From Thioalkalivibrio versutus (GTDB lineage Bacteria > Pseudomonadota > Gammaproteobacteria > Ectothiorhodospirales > Ectothiorhodospiraceae): a stretch of DNA of 64,000 nt. The stretch is from contig NZ_MVAR01000024.1 in NCBI RefSeq assembly GCF_001999325.1, positions 1 to 64,000 on the forward strand. Reading direction: 5' to 3'. Both the position numbers and the translations under genes were made by a program. Position 1 is the stretch's first letter; each line of letters begins with the position of its first letter. The notes under the pieces were generated by a model, which was given only the letters and a program-made list of their open reading frames with translations, had not been told where the DNA came from and ran no database searches. This document shows positions 55,304 through 64,000 of the stretch, one piece after another.

Positions 55304-56713
55304 ATGAGCGACGCCCCCGTCTTTTCCGTAACCGAGCTCAACCAGTGTGCCGACGGCCTGCTGCGTGACGGGCTTGGCCTCGTGCGCGTGGAGGGCGAGG
55401 TATCGAACCTGCGTCAATACGCATCCGGGCACCAGTACTTTTCGCTGAAGGACGAGAACGCCTCGGTGAGCTGCGTGCTGTTCCGCGGGCGCTCCCGCCA
55501 GGCCGCGCGCTTTGCCGACGGCGACGCCGTACAGATCCAGGGGCGTGCCGGGATCTACGGCGCCCGCGGGCAGTTCCAGCTGATCGTCGAGGCCCTGCAA
55601 CCGGCCGGCGAGGGCCGCCTGCTGGCCGCCTTCCAGCGCCTGAAGGAAAAGCTCGCCGCCGAGGGGCTGTTCGACGCCGAGCGCAAGCAGCCACTGCCCG
55701 CCTGGACCCACCGCCTGGGCGTGATCACCTCCACCCAGGGCGATGTGCGCCACGACATCGAGCGCACCCTGGCGCGGCGCTTCCCGCTGTTGCTACCGGT
55801 CACGCTTTACCCCACCGCGGTGCAGGGTGCCCAGGCCGCCGGCCAGATTGTCGCAGCCCTGGAACAGGCTGCGGCCGAGGGCCGGGTCGACGTGCTCATC
55901 CTCGCCCGCGGCGGCGGCTCCCTGGAAGACCTGCAGGCCTTTAACGAGGAGAGCGTCGCGCGCGCCATCGCCGCCTGCCCGATCCCGGTGGTCAGCGGCG
56001 TAGGGCACGAGACCGACACCACCATCGCCGATTTCGTCGCCGATCTGCGCGCCTCCACGCCCACCGCCGCGGCGGAGGCTGTCAGCCCGGATGCCGCGAC
56101 CCTGCGCCACCAGCTAGCGCGGGCCCGCGAACGCCTGAGCGGGCTGCTGGGCCAGCGCGTGGCGCGCCACCAGCAGACCCTGACCGCCCTGCATACGCGC
56201 CTGGAACGCCGCCACCCGCGGCAAATGCTGGAACGCGATGCCCAACGCCTGGACGACCAGCGCGAACGCCTGCAGCGCGCGTGGTCACGCCTCGAGGAAC
56301 GCGCCCGGGTGCGGTTGCAACACGCCCGGTTGCGTCTGGCCGGCGCCTCGCCCGGCACCCGCCTGGCATCCGCCCGCATGCGCCTGGATCACCTGCGCCA
56401 GCGCCTGGTGCGGGTACGCCCGGACCACGACATCCTGCAGCGGCGCGAGGCCCTCGCCCGCCTGCAACGCCAACTGCAAACGGCCACCCACCAGGCCCTC
56501 GTCGCCCGCCAGCGGCAGCTGGACGCCACCGCGCGCCAGCTGCGTTCACTGGGCCCGGAGGCAGTACTGGAACGCGGCTACGCGATCCTGCAGACCACAG
56601 AGGGCGAAGTCCTGCGCGCCGCGGATCAGACCGCCAGGGGCGAACGCGTGCATGCACGTCTGGCGCGCGGGCGCCTGGACCTGGAAGTCACCGCCACACA
56701 CGGCGAAAACTGA
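55304..56713 (+). CDS. xseA: exodeoxyribonuclease VII large subunit
   Basis: 469 residues. An N-terminal OB domain (VRVEGEVSNLRQYASGHQYF, SLKDENASVSCVLF) binds single-stranded DNA. The nuclease core has GVITSTQGDVRHDI, LILARGGGSLEDLQAFNEE, and GVGHETDTTIADFVAD with ASTPTAAAE. A long coiled-coil, Arg/Leu-rich region (about 265-400) and a small C-terminal domain (ERGYAILQTTEGEVL) follow. It works with XseB, which is not in this window. Alternatively named exonuclease VII; degrades ssDNA from both ends. Confidence 0.96.
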   Translation: MSDAPVFSVTELNQCADGLLRDGLGLVRVEGEVSNLRQYASGHQYFSLKDENASVSCVLFRGRSRQAARFADGDAVQIQGRAGIYGARGQFQLIVEALQPAGEGRLLAAFQRLKEKLAAEGLFDAERKQPLPAWTHRLGVITSTQGDVRHDIERTLARRFPLLLPVTLYPTAVQGAQAAGQIVAALEQAAAEGRVDVLILARGGGSLEDLQAFNEESVARAIAACPIPVVSGVGHETDTTIADFVADLRASTPTAAAEAVSPDAATLRHQLARARERLSGLLGQRVARHQQTLTALHTRLERRHPRQMLERDAQRLDDQRERLQRAWSRLEERARVRLQHARLRLAGASPGTRLASARMRLDHLRQRLVRVRPDHDILQRREALARLQRQLQTATHQALVARQRQLDATARQLRSLGPEAVLERGYAILQTTEGEVLRAADQTARGERVHARLARGRLDLEVTATHGEN

Positions 56714-57074
56714 AGCGCGGTCTCCCGGCCTTTAACCACCGACGGCACACAGACAATCGCGTGTAACAGGAAGACGGGAAGCGCGCGAAGGGGTAAGAAG
56801 GAAGTGGGTAGCCTGGGGTCAGCACCTGCAAGGCCATCCATGCCGCAGCGCGGCGGAGAGCCGGGATGGCCTCCGTCACGCACACCCCCACCAACGTGCC
56901 CGCCCCCACCGCCGGGAACCCGGATACCTGGTCAGCACACCCCAAATCCCGTAGGAGCGTGCTTGCACGCGAAGCCCCTGCCCGCGTCAGACTCTGGCAG
57001 GGGCTTCGCGTGCAAGCACGCTCCCACAGCTGTGGTTCCACAGACCCACGCAGGACAGCAGCATCCGGTGGCGG
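56714..57074. other. xseA-proB intergenic region
   Basis: 361 bases between convergent genes, with no supportable gene. The left half contains CACGAAG-type debris; the right half is the large palindrome listed next. Confidence 0.45.
56954..57024. repeat. perfect 29-bp-arm palindrome
   Basis: Left arm 56954-56982 (GGAGCGTGCTTGCACGCGAA plus GCCCCTGCC) and right arm 56996-57024 are exact complements around a 13-base loop. Each arm also contains an inner palindrome (GCGTGC/GCACGC). It lies between the convergent xseA and proB genes, where it could end both transcripts. A diverged half-copy lies at 8568. Confidence 0.88.
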
Positions 57075-59365
<2,291 letters not shown>

Positions 59366-59626
59366 TTACTGCTGCGGCTGGATGCTCACGAAACGACGGT
59401 TGTGCGGACCGCCCACCTTGAAGACGACCTGGCCGTCAACCTTGGCGAACAGCGTATGGTCCTTGCCACAACCCACGCCCTCGCCGGGATGATACTGCGT
59501 CCCGCGCTGACGAACGAGGATGTTGCCGGCGCGCACGACCTGACCGCCAAAGCGCTTCACGCCCAGGCGTTTGCTCTCGGAATCGCGCCCGTTGCGGGTA
59601 CTGCCGCCTGCCTTTTTATGTGCCAT
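59366..59626 (-). CDS. rpmA: 50S ribosomal protein L27
   Basis: 86 residues, standard length. Starts [20 protein letters not shown] with the basic N-terminal arm that reaches the peptidyl-transferase centre, then the core [20 protein letters not shown]. There is no cleavable N-terminal extension as in Firmicutes. AGGAG site. Second gene of rplU-rpmA. Confidence 0.98.
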   Translation of the reverse strand: MAHKKAGGSTRNGRDSESKRLGVKRFGGQVVRAGNILVRQRGTQYHPGEGVGCGKDHTLFAKVDGQVVFKVGGPHNRRFVSIQPQQ

Positions 59627-59655
59627 GGTTCAGCTCTCCTGAATGCCTGCGGCGA

Positions 59656-59967
59656 TCAACCGGCGATGCCGGTGATGCGCACGGTGGTGTAATGCTGGCG
59701 GTGTCCCATCTGCTTCTGGGAGTGCTTGCGCCGCCGGAATTTCATGATGTGGATCTTCTTGGCGCGGCCATGGTCTTCGACCTTGGCGGTGACCTTGCCA
59801 CCGTCCACCAGCGGGGCCCCGACGCGGACATCGTCACCCGCACCGACCATCAGCACCTGGTCGAACTCGACCTCGGAACCGGCCTCGGCCTCGAGCTTCT
59901 CGATGCGAATCACGTCGCCTTCGGCGACGCGGTACTGTTTACCACCTGTTGCGATGATCGCGTACAT
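59656..59967 (-). CDS. rplU: 50S ribosomal protein L21
   Basis: 103 residues, standard length: [20 protein letters not shown] at the N-terminus and the RNA-binding [19 protein letters not shown] near the C-terminus. First gene of the rplU-rpmA unit, behind a strong promoter and a leader hairpin. Confidence 0.98.
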   Translation of the reverse strand: MYAIIATGGKQYRVAEGDVIRIEKLEAEAGSEVEFDQVLMVGAGDDVRVGAPLVDGGKVTAKVEDHGRAKKIHIMKFRRRKHSQKQMGHRQHYTTVRITGIAG

Positions 59968-59999
59968 TTCCCTGGGACTCCGTTGCGATACCTTGTGTG

Positions 60000-60022
60000 G
60001 ACCAGCTGACTGGGAGCTGGTC
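60000..60022 (-). promoter_or_regulatory. rplU leader hairpin
   Basis: In the transcript GACCAGCT-CCCAGTC-AGCTGGTC forms a perfect eight-base stem about 33 bases before the rplU start. It may be a site for L21 autoregulation or may just stabilise the leader. Confidence 0.45.
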
Positions 60023-60038
60023 TCGCGAAAGGGCGGAA

Positions 60039-60067
60039 ATGCTAGCAGCGCTTCTCGCTCGGGTCAA
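60039..60067 (-). promoter_or_regulatory. sigma-70 promoter of rplU-rpmA
   Basis: On the minus strand, -35 TTGACC (60067-60062) and -10 TAGCAT (60044-60039) are 17 bases apart. The leader is about 65 bases. Confidence 0.75.
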
Positions 60068-60211
60068 TGCCGGGAAGCGGCCAGGCCGCGGGAACGCTCA
60101 TGGACGGGTACACGCGGACACCCCGTTTTTTCGATCCGGGGCGCACGGCAACAGCCCTTGGCCCACCCTGCCCGCAAACCGCTCCGGCGCGCGCCCGAAC
60201 TTGTACATTAG

Positions 60212-60226
60212 GCAGCGTTTCCCTAG
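60212..60226 (-). repeat. dispersed end-motif copy F
   Basis: Reads CTAGGGAAACGCTGC on the minus strand. Lone copy in the gap between rplU and ispB; the rest of that gap (60068-60277) shows no other feature. Confidence 0.45.
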
Positions 60227-60277
60227 CATGCCTTCGCCCCTCACGACCACCTCACATGAGCCTGCTTGCCTACCCCC

Positions 60278-61246
60278 ATGCCCATTGAAGCAATCCGAGA
60301 ACTGGCGGCCGACGACATGCAGGCCGTCGACCAGTGCATCCGCGAGCGCCTCAGCTCGCCGGTGGTGCTGATCAACCAACTCGGACACTACATCATCCAT
60401 TCGGGCGGCAAGCGCCTGCGACCGCTACTGGCCACCCTGTCGGCGCGGGCCTGCCACGTGCAGGGCCAGGACCCGGTGACACTGGCGGCGGTGGTGGAGT
60501 TCATCCATACCGCGACCCTGCTGCACGACGACGTCGTGGATGCCTCGGAGCTGCGCCGCGGCAACGAGACCGCCAACCACATCTTCGGCAACGAGGCCGC
60601 CGTCCTGGTCGGTGACTTCCTCTACTCGCGCGCGTTCGAGATGATGGTCGAGGTCGGCTGCATGCGGGTCATGGAGATCCTCTCCCACGCGACCAACGTG
60701 ATCGCCGAGGGCGAGGTGATGCAGCTGATGAACTGCCACGACGCTGACGTTGACGAACAGCGCTACATGCACGTGATCCAGTCGAAGACCGCCAAGCTGT
60801 TCGAGGCCGCCTGCCAGCTGGGCGCCATTCTGGGCGAACGCCCGGAACACGACGAGCAGGCGCTGGCCCGCTACGGCATGCACCTGGGCACCGCCTTCCA
60901 GCTGATCGACGACGTCCTGGACTACTCCTCCGATGACGAGGTGACCGGCAAGCGCATGGGCGACGACCTCGCCGAGGGCAAGCCCACGCTGCCGCTGATC
61001 CATGCGCTGCGCGTGGGCTCCCCCGAGCAGCAGGCCGTCGTGCGCCGGGCGATCGAAGAAGGCGGCCGCGATCAGGTCGACGCCGTGCTGCAGGCCGTAC
61101 ACGGAACCGACGGCCTGGCCTACACCCGCTCTCGCGCCGAGGCCGAAACCGACGCCGCCATCGAGGCAATCTCCACGTTGCCCGATTCGCCCCAGCGTCA
61201 GGCCCTGATCGATCTCGCCCGTTTCGCCGTCGGGCGCAACCACTGA
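60278..61246 (+). CDS. ispB: octaprenyl diphosphate synthase
   Basis: 322-residue trans-prenyltransferase that makes the ubiquinone side chain. First Asp-rich motif LLHDDVVDASELRRG, second LIDDVLDYSSDDEVTGK, substrate-binding GGKRLRPLL near residue 47 and GKPTLPLIHAL. Chain length (about 40 carbons) is inferred from the genomic order with rplU-rpmA and overall match. ATG at 60278; a TTG at 60266 is in frame but unneeded. Confidence 0.94.
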   Translation: MPIEAIRELAADDMQAVDQCIRERLSSPVVLINQLGHYIIHSGGKRLRPLLATLSARACHVQGQDPVTLAAVVEFIHTATLLHDDVVDASELRRGNETANHIFGNEAAVLVGDFLYSRAFEMMVEVGCMRVMEILSHATNVIAEGEVMQLMNCHDADVDEQRYMHVIQSKTAKLFEAACQLGAILGERPEHDEQALARYGMHLGTAFQLIDDVLDYSSDDEVTGKRMGDDLAEGKPTLPLIHALRVGSPEQQAVVRRAIEEGGRDQVDAVLQAVHGTDGLAYTRSRAEAETDAAIEAISTLPDSPQRQALIDLARFAVGRNH

Positions 61247-61302
61247 CGCGGCGCGACCCACGCCGCATGGCGGGTCGACCGTTACCGATAGGATTTTCAG
61301 CG

Positions 61303-61326
61303 CCCGGGGCATGGACACGCCCCGGG
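61303..61326 (+). terminator. hairpin after ispB
   Basis: CCCGGGGC-ATGGACAC-GCCCCGGG, a perfect eight-base stem 56 bases after the ispB stop. No T tract. Its loop overlaps the -35 of the tRNA promoter. Confidence 0.45.
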
Positions 61327-61340
61327 AGGCTCGGCATAAT
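61312..61340 (+). promoter_or_regulatory. promoter of tRNA-Pro
   Basis: -35 TGGACA and -10 CATAAT are 17 bases apart, and the -10 ends 13 bases before the tRNA. Confidence 0.65.
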
Positions 61341-61353
61341 AGCGGGCTCGGTT

Positions 61354-61430
61354 CGGAGTGTAGCTCAGCTTGGTAGAGCACTGCCTTCGGGAGGCAGGGG
61401 TCGAAGGTTCGAATCCTTTCACTCCGACCA
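61354..61430 (+). tRNA. tRNA-Pro (anticodon CGG)
   Basis: 77 bases. Acceptor stem CGGAGTG pairs exactly with CACTCCG; discriminator A and an encoded CCA end follow. D arm GCTCAGCTTGGTAGAGC, anticodon stem CTGCC/GGCAG with loop TTCGGGA (anticodon CGG), and T arm with GGTTCGAATCC. It reads CCG codons, which are frequent in this GC-rich genome. Confidence 0.97.
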
Positions 61431-61531
61431 ACCTTCTTCTTGACCCTGGTCTTCCGGCCTGTGGCCCGATTCAAGCGGCCCATCCGGAAGCGGCCAGATC
61501 CCGATCACGTTCAGGCCCTGCGGACACGTCC

Positions 61532-62182
61532 ATGACCGCCAATACCCCGGCCGTTCGCGGCACCCTCTATATCGTTTCCGCGCCCTCGGGTGCCGGCAAG
61601 ACCAGCCTGGTCGCCGCCCTGCTTGAATCGGTGACGGCGGTGGAGGTCTCGGTTTCGCATACCACACGGACGCCGCGCGCCAGCGAGGTCGACGGACAGC
61701 ACTACCACTTCGTCAGCGCCGAGACCTTCCTCGGGATGATCGAGGACGGCCAGCTGCTGGAACACGCCAAGGTGTTCGACAACTTCTACGGCACCGCGCT
61801 CGCCAGTGTCGACGAACGCCTGGACGCCGGCGTGGACGTGATCCTGGAGATCGACTGGCAGGGTGCGCGCCAGGTGCGCGCCGCCGTGCCGGATGCGCAT
61901 TCCATCTTCATCCTGCCGCCCTCGCGCGACGAGCTGGAACGCCGCCTGCGCGGCCGCGGGCAGGACGAGGAAGACGTGATCCAGCGCCGTCTGCGGGATG
62001 CCGAATCCGACTGCACGCATTTCCGCGAGTACGACTACACCGTGGTCAATGCCGACTTCGACCAGGCCGTGCGCGATCTGGCCTGTATCTTCCGCGCCAA
62101 CCGCCTGCGCACCGTGGAACAGGAGATCCGATCCGCATCCACGATCGGGAATCTGTTGGCGGGCGCGCATGGGTCGGCGTAA
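61532..62182 (+). CDS. gmk: guanylate kinase
   Basis: 216 residues; converts GMP to GDP. P-loop VSAPSGAGKTSLVAALL, GMP-binding SVSHTTRTPRASEVDGQHYH, and LEIDWQGARQVRAAVPDA. ATG at 61532: the open frame extends back into the tRNA, which rules out earlier starts. It supplies GDP for GTP and ppGpp, in line with the rpoZ-spoT neighbours. Confidence 0.96.
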   Translation: MTANTPAVRGTLYIVSAPSGAGKTSLVAALLESVTAVEVSVSHTTRTPRASEVDGQHYHFVSAETFLGMIEDGQLLEHAKVFDNFYGTALASVDERLDAGVDVILEIDWQGARQVRAAVPDAHSIFILPPSRDELERRLRGRGQDEEDVIQRRLRDAESDCTHFREYDYTVVNADFDQAVRDLACIFRANRLRTVEQEIRSASTIGNLLAGAHGSA

Positions 62183-62219
62183 CATGCAAGTTTCAAGAAT
62201 TTACTGACCGGAGTATCCG

Positions 62220-62495
62220 ATGGCACGCGTCACCGTCGAGGACTGCCTCGAAAATGTCGAAAACCGTTTCCAGCTGGTGCTGATGGCTGCCCGCCGGGCC
62301 CGCCACATTGCCCACGGGAAGGAAGCCCGCGTACCCGAGGACAACGACAAGCCCACGGTAATTGCCCTGCGCGAAATCGCCGCCGGCGTGGTCGGTATCG
62401 AGGTGTTCGACGAACACGACGAACGGCCCCAGAACCAGATGCTGGACTTCAGCACCATCCGTCATCTGGAACAGCTGGAAGCCGACGAGCGCTAG
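62220..62495 (+). CDS. rpoZ: RNA polymerase omega subunit
   Basis: 91 residues: [20 protein letters not shown], then [20 protein letters not shown] and [13 protein letters not shown]. It helps RNA polymerase assembly and forms part of a ppGpp site in proteobacteria. Standard gmk-rpoZ-spoT order; spoT starts 12 bases downstream. Confidence 0.97.
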   Translation: MARVTVEDCLENVENRFQLVLMAARRARHIAHGKEARVPEDNDKPTVIALREIAAGVVGIEVFDEHDERPQNQMLDFSTIRHLEQLEADER

Positions 62496-62507
62496 GAGAT
62501 TTTCTGA

Positions 62508-64000
62508 ATGGCCGCTGGGCAGCCAGCTTCGCCCGGGGCCCCCTCCTCGGTACCAGGCGACTCGACCCGATTCCTGATCAGCGATTTATGTTCCGAACTC
62601 GAGGCCTACCTCGAGCCGGAAGAGGTCGAGGAGGTCTATCGCGCCTATCTCCTGGGCGCGGAATCGCACGAGGGCCAGACCCGCAAGACCGGGGAGCCCT
62701 ACATCTATCACCCGCTCGCCGTGGCTCGCACCATGGCCGAGATGCGGATGGACCACCAGGCGATCAGCGCCGCCATCCTGCATGACGTGATGGAGGACAC
62801 CGCCACCAGCAAGGACCGTATCCGCGCCGAGTTCGGCGAGGAGGTCGCAGAGCTGGTGGACGGCGTGTCCAAGCTGACCCACCTGCAGTTCCAGTCGAAG
62901 GCCGAGGCGCAGGCGGAAAACTTCCGCAAGATGATGCTGGCGATCACCCGCGACATCCGGGTGATTCTGATCAAGCTGGCCGACCGCCTGCACAACATGC
63001 GCACCCTCGGTGTGATGCGCCCGGACAAGCGCCGCCGCATCGCCAAGGAAACCCTCGAGATCTATGCCCCGATCGCGCAGCGCCTGGGCATGAATGCCAT
63101 GCGCCGCGAGCTGGAGGAACTCGGTTTCTCGGCCAAGCACCCCTGGCGCGCCGCGGTACTGGAACGCGCAGTACACCGGGCCGGCGGCAACCGCCGCGAG
63201 CCGATGAAGAACATCGAACAGGCGATCTGCTCGCGCATGGAGGCTTCCGGGATCATCGGGCGCATCTCCGGGCGCGAGAAGAGCCTGTACAGCATCTACC
63301 GCAAGATGCGCGACAAGCACCACTCGTTCGAAGACGTGTTCGACGTCTTTGCCATCCGCATCATCGTCGACGACGTGGACACCTGCTACCGCTCGCTGGG
63401 CGTGGTGCACAACCTCTACAAGCCGGTTCCGGGACGCTTCAAGGACTACATCGCGATCCCCAAGTCCAACGGCTACCAGTCGCTGCACACCATCCTGTTC
63501 GGTCCGCAGGGCGCCCCGATCGAGGTGCAAGTCCGCTCCACCGAGATGGATCGCGTGGCCGAGAGCGGGATCGCCGCACACTGGCAGTACAAGGCCGGCA
63601 GCGAATCCAGCCGCACGGCCCAGAGCCGGGCACGCGAATGGCTGAAGGATGTCCTCGAGATCCAGAACAGCGTCGGCAACTCCATCGAGTTCCTGGAGAA
63701 CGTCAAGGTCGACCTGTTCCCCGACGAGGTCTACACCTTCACCCCCGAGGGCGACATCCTCGTGCTCCCGCGCGACGCCACCCCGATCGACTTCGCCTAC
63801 GCCGTGCACTCGGACGTCGGCAACCGCTGCGTGGCCGCCAAGATCGATCGCCAACTCGCCCCGCTGTCGGTACGCCTGCAAAGCGGCCAGACGGTGGAGA
63901 TCGTCACCTCGCCCGGCGCCCGCCCCAACCCGGCCTGGCTGTCCTTCGTGGTCACCGGCAAGGCGCGCACCGGCATCCGCCACTGCCTCAAGTCCATGCA
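62508..64000 (+). CDS. spoT: bifunctional (p)ppGpp synthase/hydrolase SpoT (5' part)
   Basis: The first ~497 codons are present; the gene runs past the window end. The hydrolase domain keeps ILHDVMEDT and LADRLHNMRTL, so hydrolysis is expected. The synthase domain has GREKSLYSIYRKM and GRFKDYIAIPKSNGYQSLHT; the RFKD form marks the bifunctional SpoT/Rel type rather than RelA. A TGS domain (VYTFTPEGDILVLPRDATPI) begins near residue 405. ATG at 62508 follows AGGAG. The C-terminal helical and ACT domains lie outside. Confidence 0.97.
   Translation, partial: MAAGQPASPGAPSSVPGDSTRFLISDLCSELEAYLEPEEVEEVYRAYLLGAESHEGQTRKTGEPYIYHPLAVARTMAEMRMDHQAISAAILHDVMEDTATSKDRIRAEFGEEVAELVDGVSKLTHLQFQSKAEAQAENFRKMMLAITRDIRVILIKLADRLHNMRTLGVMRPDKRRRIAKETLEIYAPIAQRLGMNAMRRELEELGFSAKHPWRAAVLERAVHRAGGNRREPMKNIEQAICSRMEASGIIGRISGREKSLYSIYRKMRDKHHSFEDVFDVFAIRIIVDDVDTCYRSLGVVHNLYKPVPGRFKDYIAIPKSNGYQSLHTILFGPQGAPIEVQVRSTEMDRVAESGIAAHWQYKAGSESSRTAQSRAREWLKDVLEIQNSVGNSIEFLENVKVDLFPDEVYTFTPEGDILVLPRDATPIDFAYAVHSDVGNRCVAAKIDRQLAPLSVRLQSGQTVEIVTSPGARPNPAWLSFVVTGKARTGIRHCLKSM

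Noticed and set aside
62586..63983. 465-codon frame antisense to spoT
   Set aside because: spoT HD, synthase and TGS motifs are intact on the plus strand; the antisense frame has no family match.

Overview
The window is GC-rich chromosomal DNA from a gammaproteobacterium. The family guess is Ectothiorhodospiraceae, Thioalkalivibrio-like. This rests on conserved gene orders (ftsK-lolA-rarA, guaB-guaA, rplU-rpmA-obgE-proB, gmk-rpoZ-spoT), a BCCT compatible-solute carrier that suits a halophile, and very large multi-PAS sensor kinases. The genus is inference; the class is well supported. There are no rRNA genes, CRISPR arrays, prophages or intact transposase genes.

Layout. 0-9.9 kb, mostly minus strand: a nitrate-sensing (NIT) ANTAR regulator, a DsrE-like protein, a small membrane protein, a GDT1-type Mn/Ca exporter, then the housekeeping run ftsK, lolA, rarA and a TVP38/DedA-like protein, and an unusual FKBP-like/methyltransferase fusion. 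9.9-20.4 kb: a GluR0-like ligand-gated K+ channel followed by two PII-like proteins; a PEBP-BCCT pair on the opposite strand; an RNA-processing group (beta-CASP nuclease, Na/Pi carrier with PhoU tail, Rnl3-type RNA ligase, and its PIN-domain partner); then an HDOD protein and a BLUF blue-light receptor.

20.9-38.6 kb is a stress-tolerance block: PRC-barrel proteins, two DUF2254 membrane proteins, KatE-type catalase, BON-MscS channel, MgtC, a YqcI/YcgG + DUF1989 pair, a ribosome hibernation factor next to a release-factor-like baeRF3 protein, a diguanylate cyclase, cardiolipin synthase, CsbD, AI-2E exporter and YqjD/YqjE-like proteins. 38.7-39.5 kb is decayed DNA: a 331-bp element with inverted ends and a dead partial copy of the BLUF gene. 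39.6-48.3 kb is one compact signalling operon on the minus strand: two giant hybrid-sensor kinases, a single-domain response regulator and an Hpt-REC-REC-GGDEF protein.

48.4-54.3 kb: guaB-guaA, with a flavocytochrome cassette (cytochrome b5/FMN protein plus ferric-reductase-like protein) sandwiched between guaA and a second, broken guaA fragment. 54.5-64 kb is core genome: DUF4197, xseA, proB, obgE, rpmA, rplU, ispB, tRNA-Pro(CGG), gmk, rpoZ and spoT, which runs off the window end.

The best candidates for undescribed biology are the channel/PII-like operon, the RNA cutting-and-joining group, the guaA-flanked flavinylated electron-transfer cassette, the hibernation/release-factor pair, and the N-hydroxylase-like/DUF1989 pair. 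All functional links between neighbours are inference from gene order and domain content.
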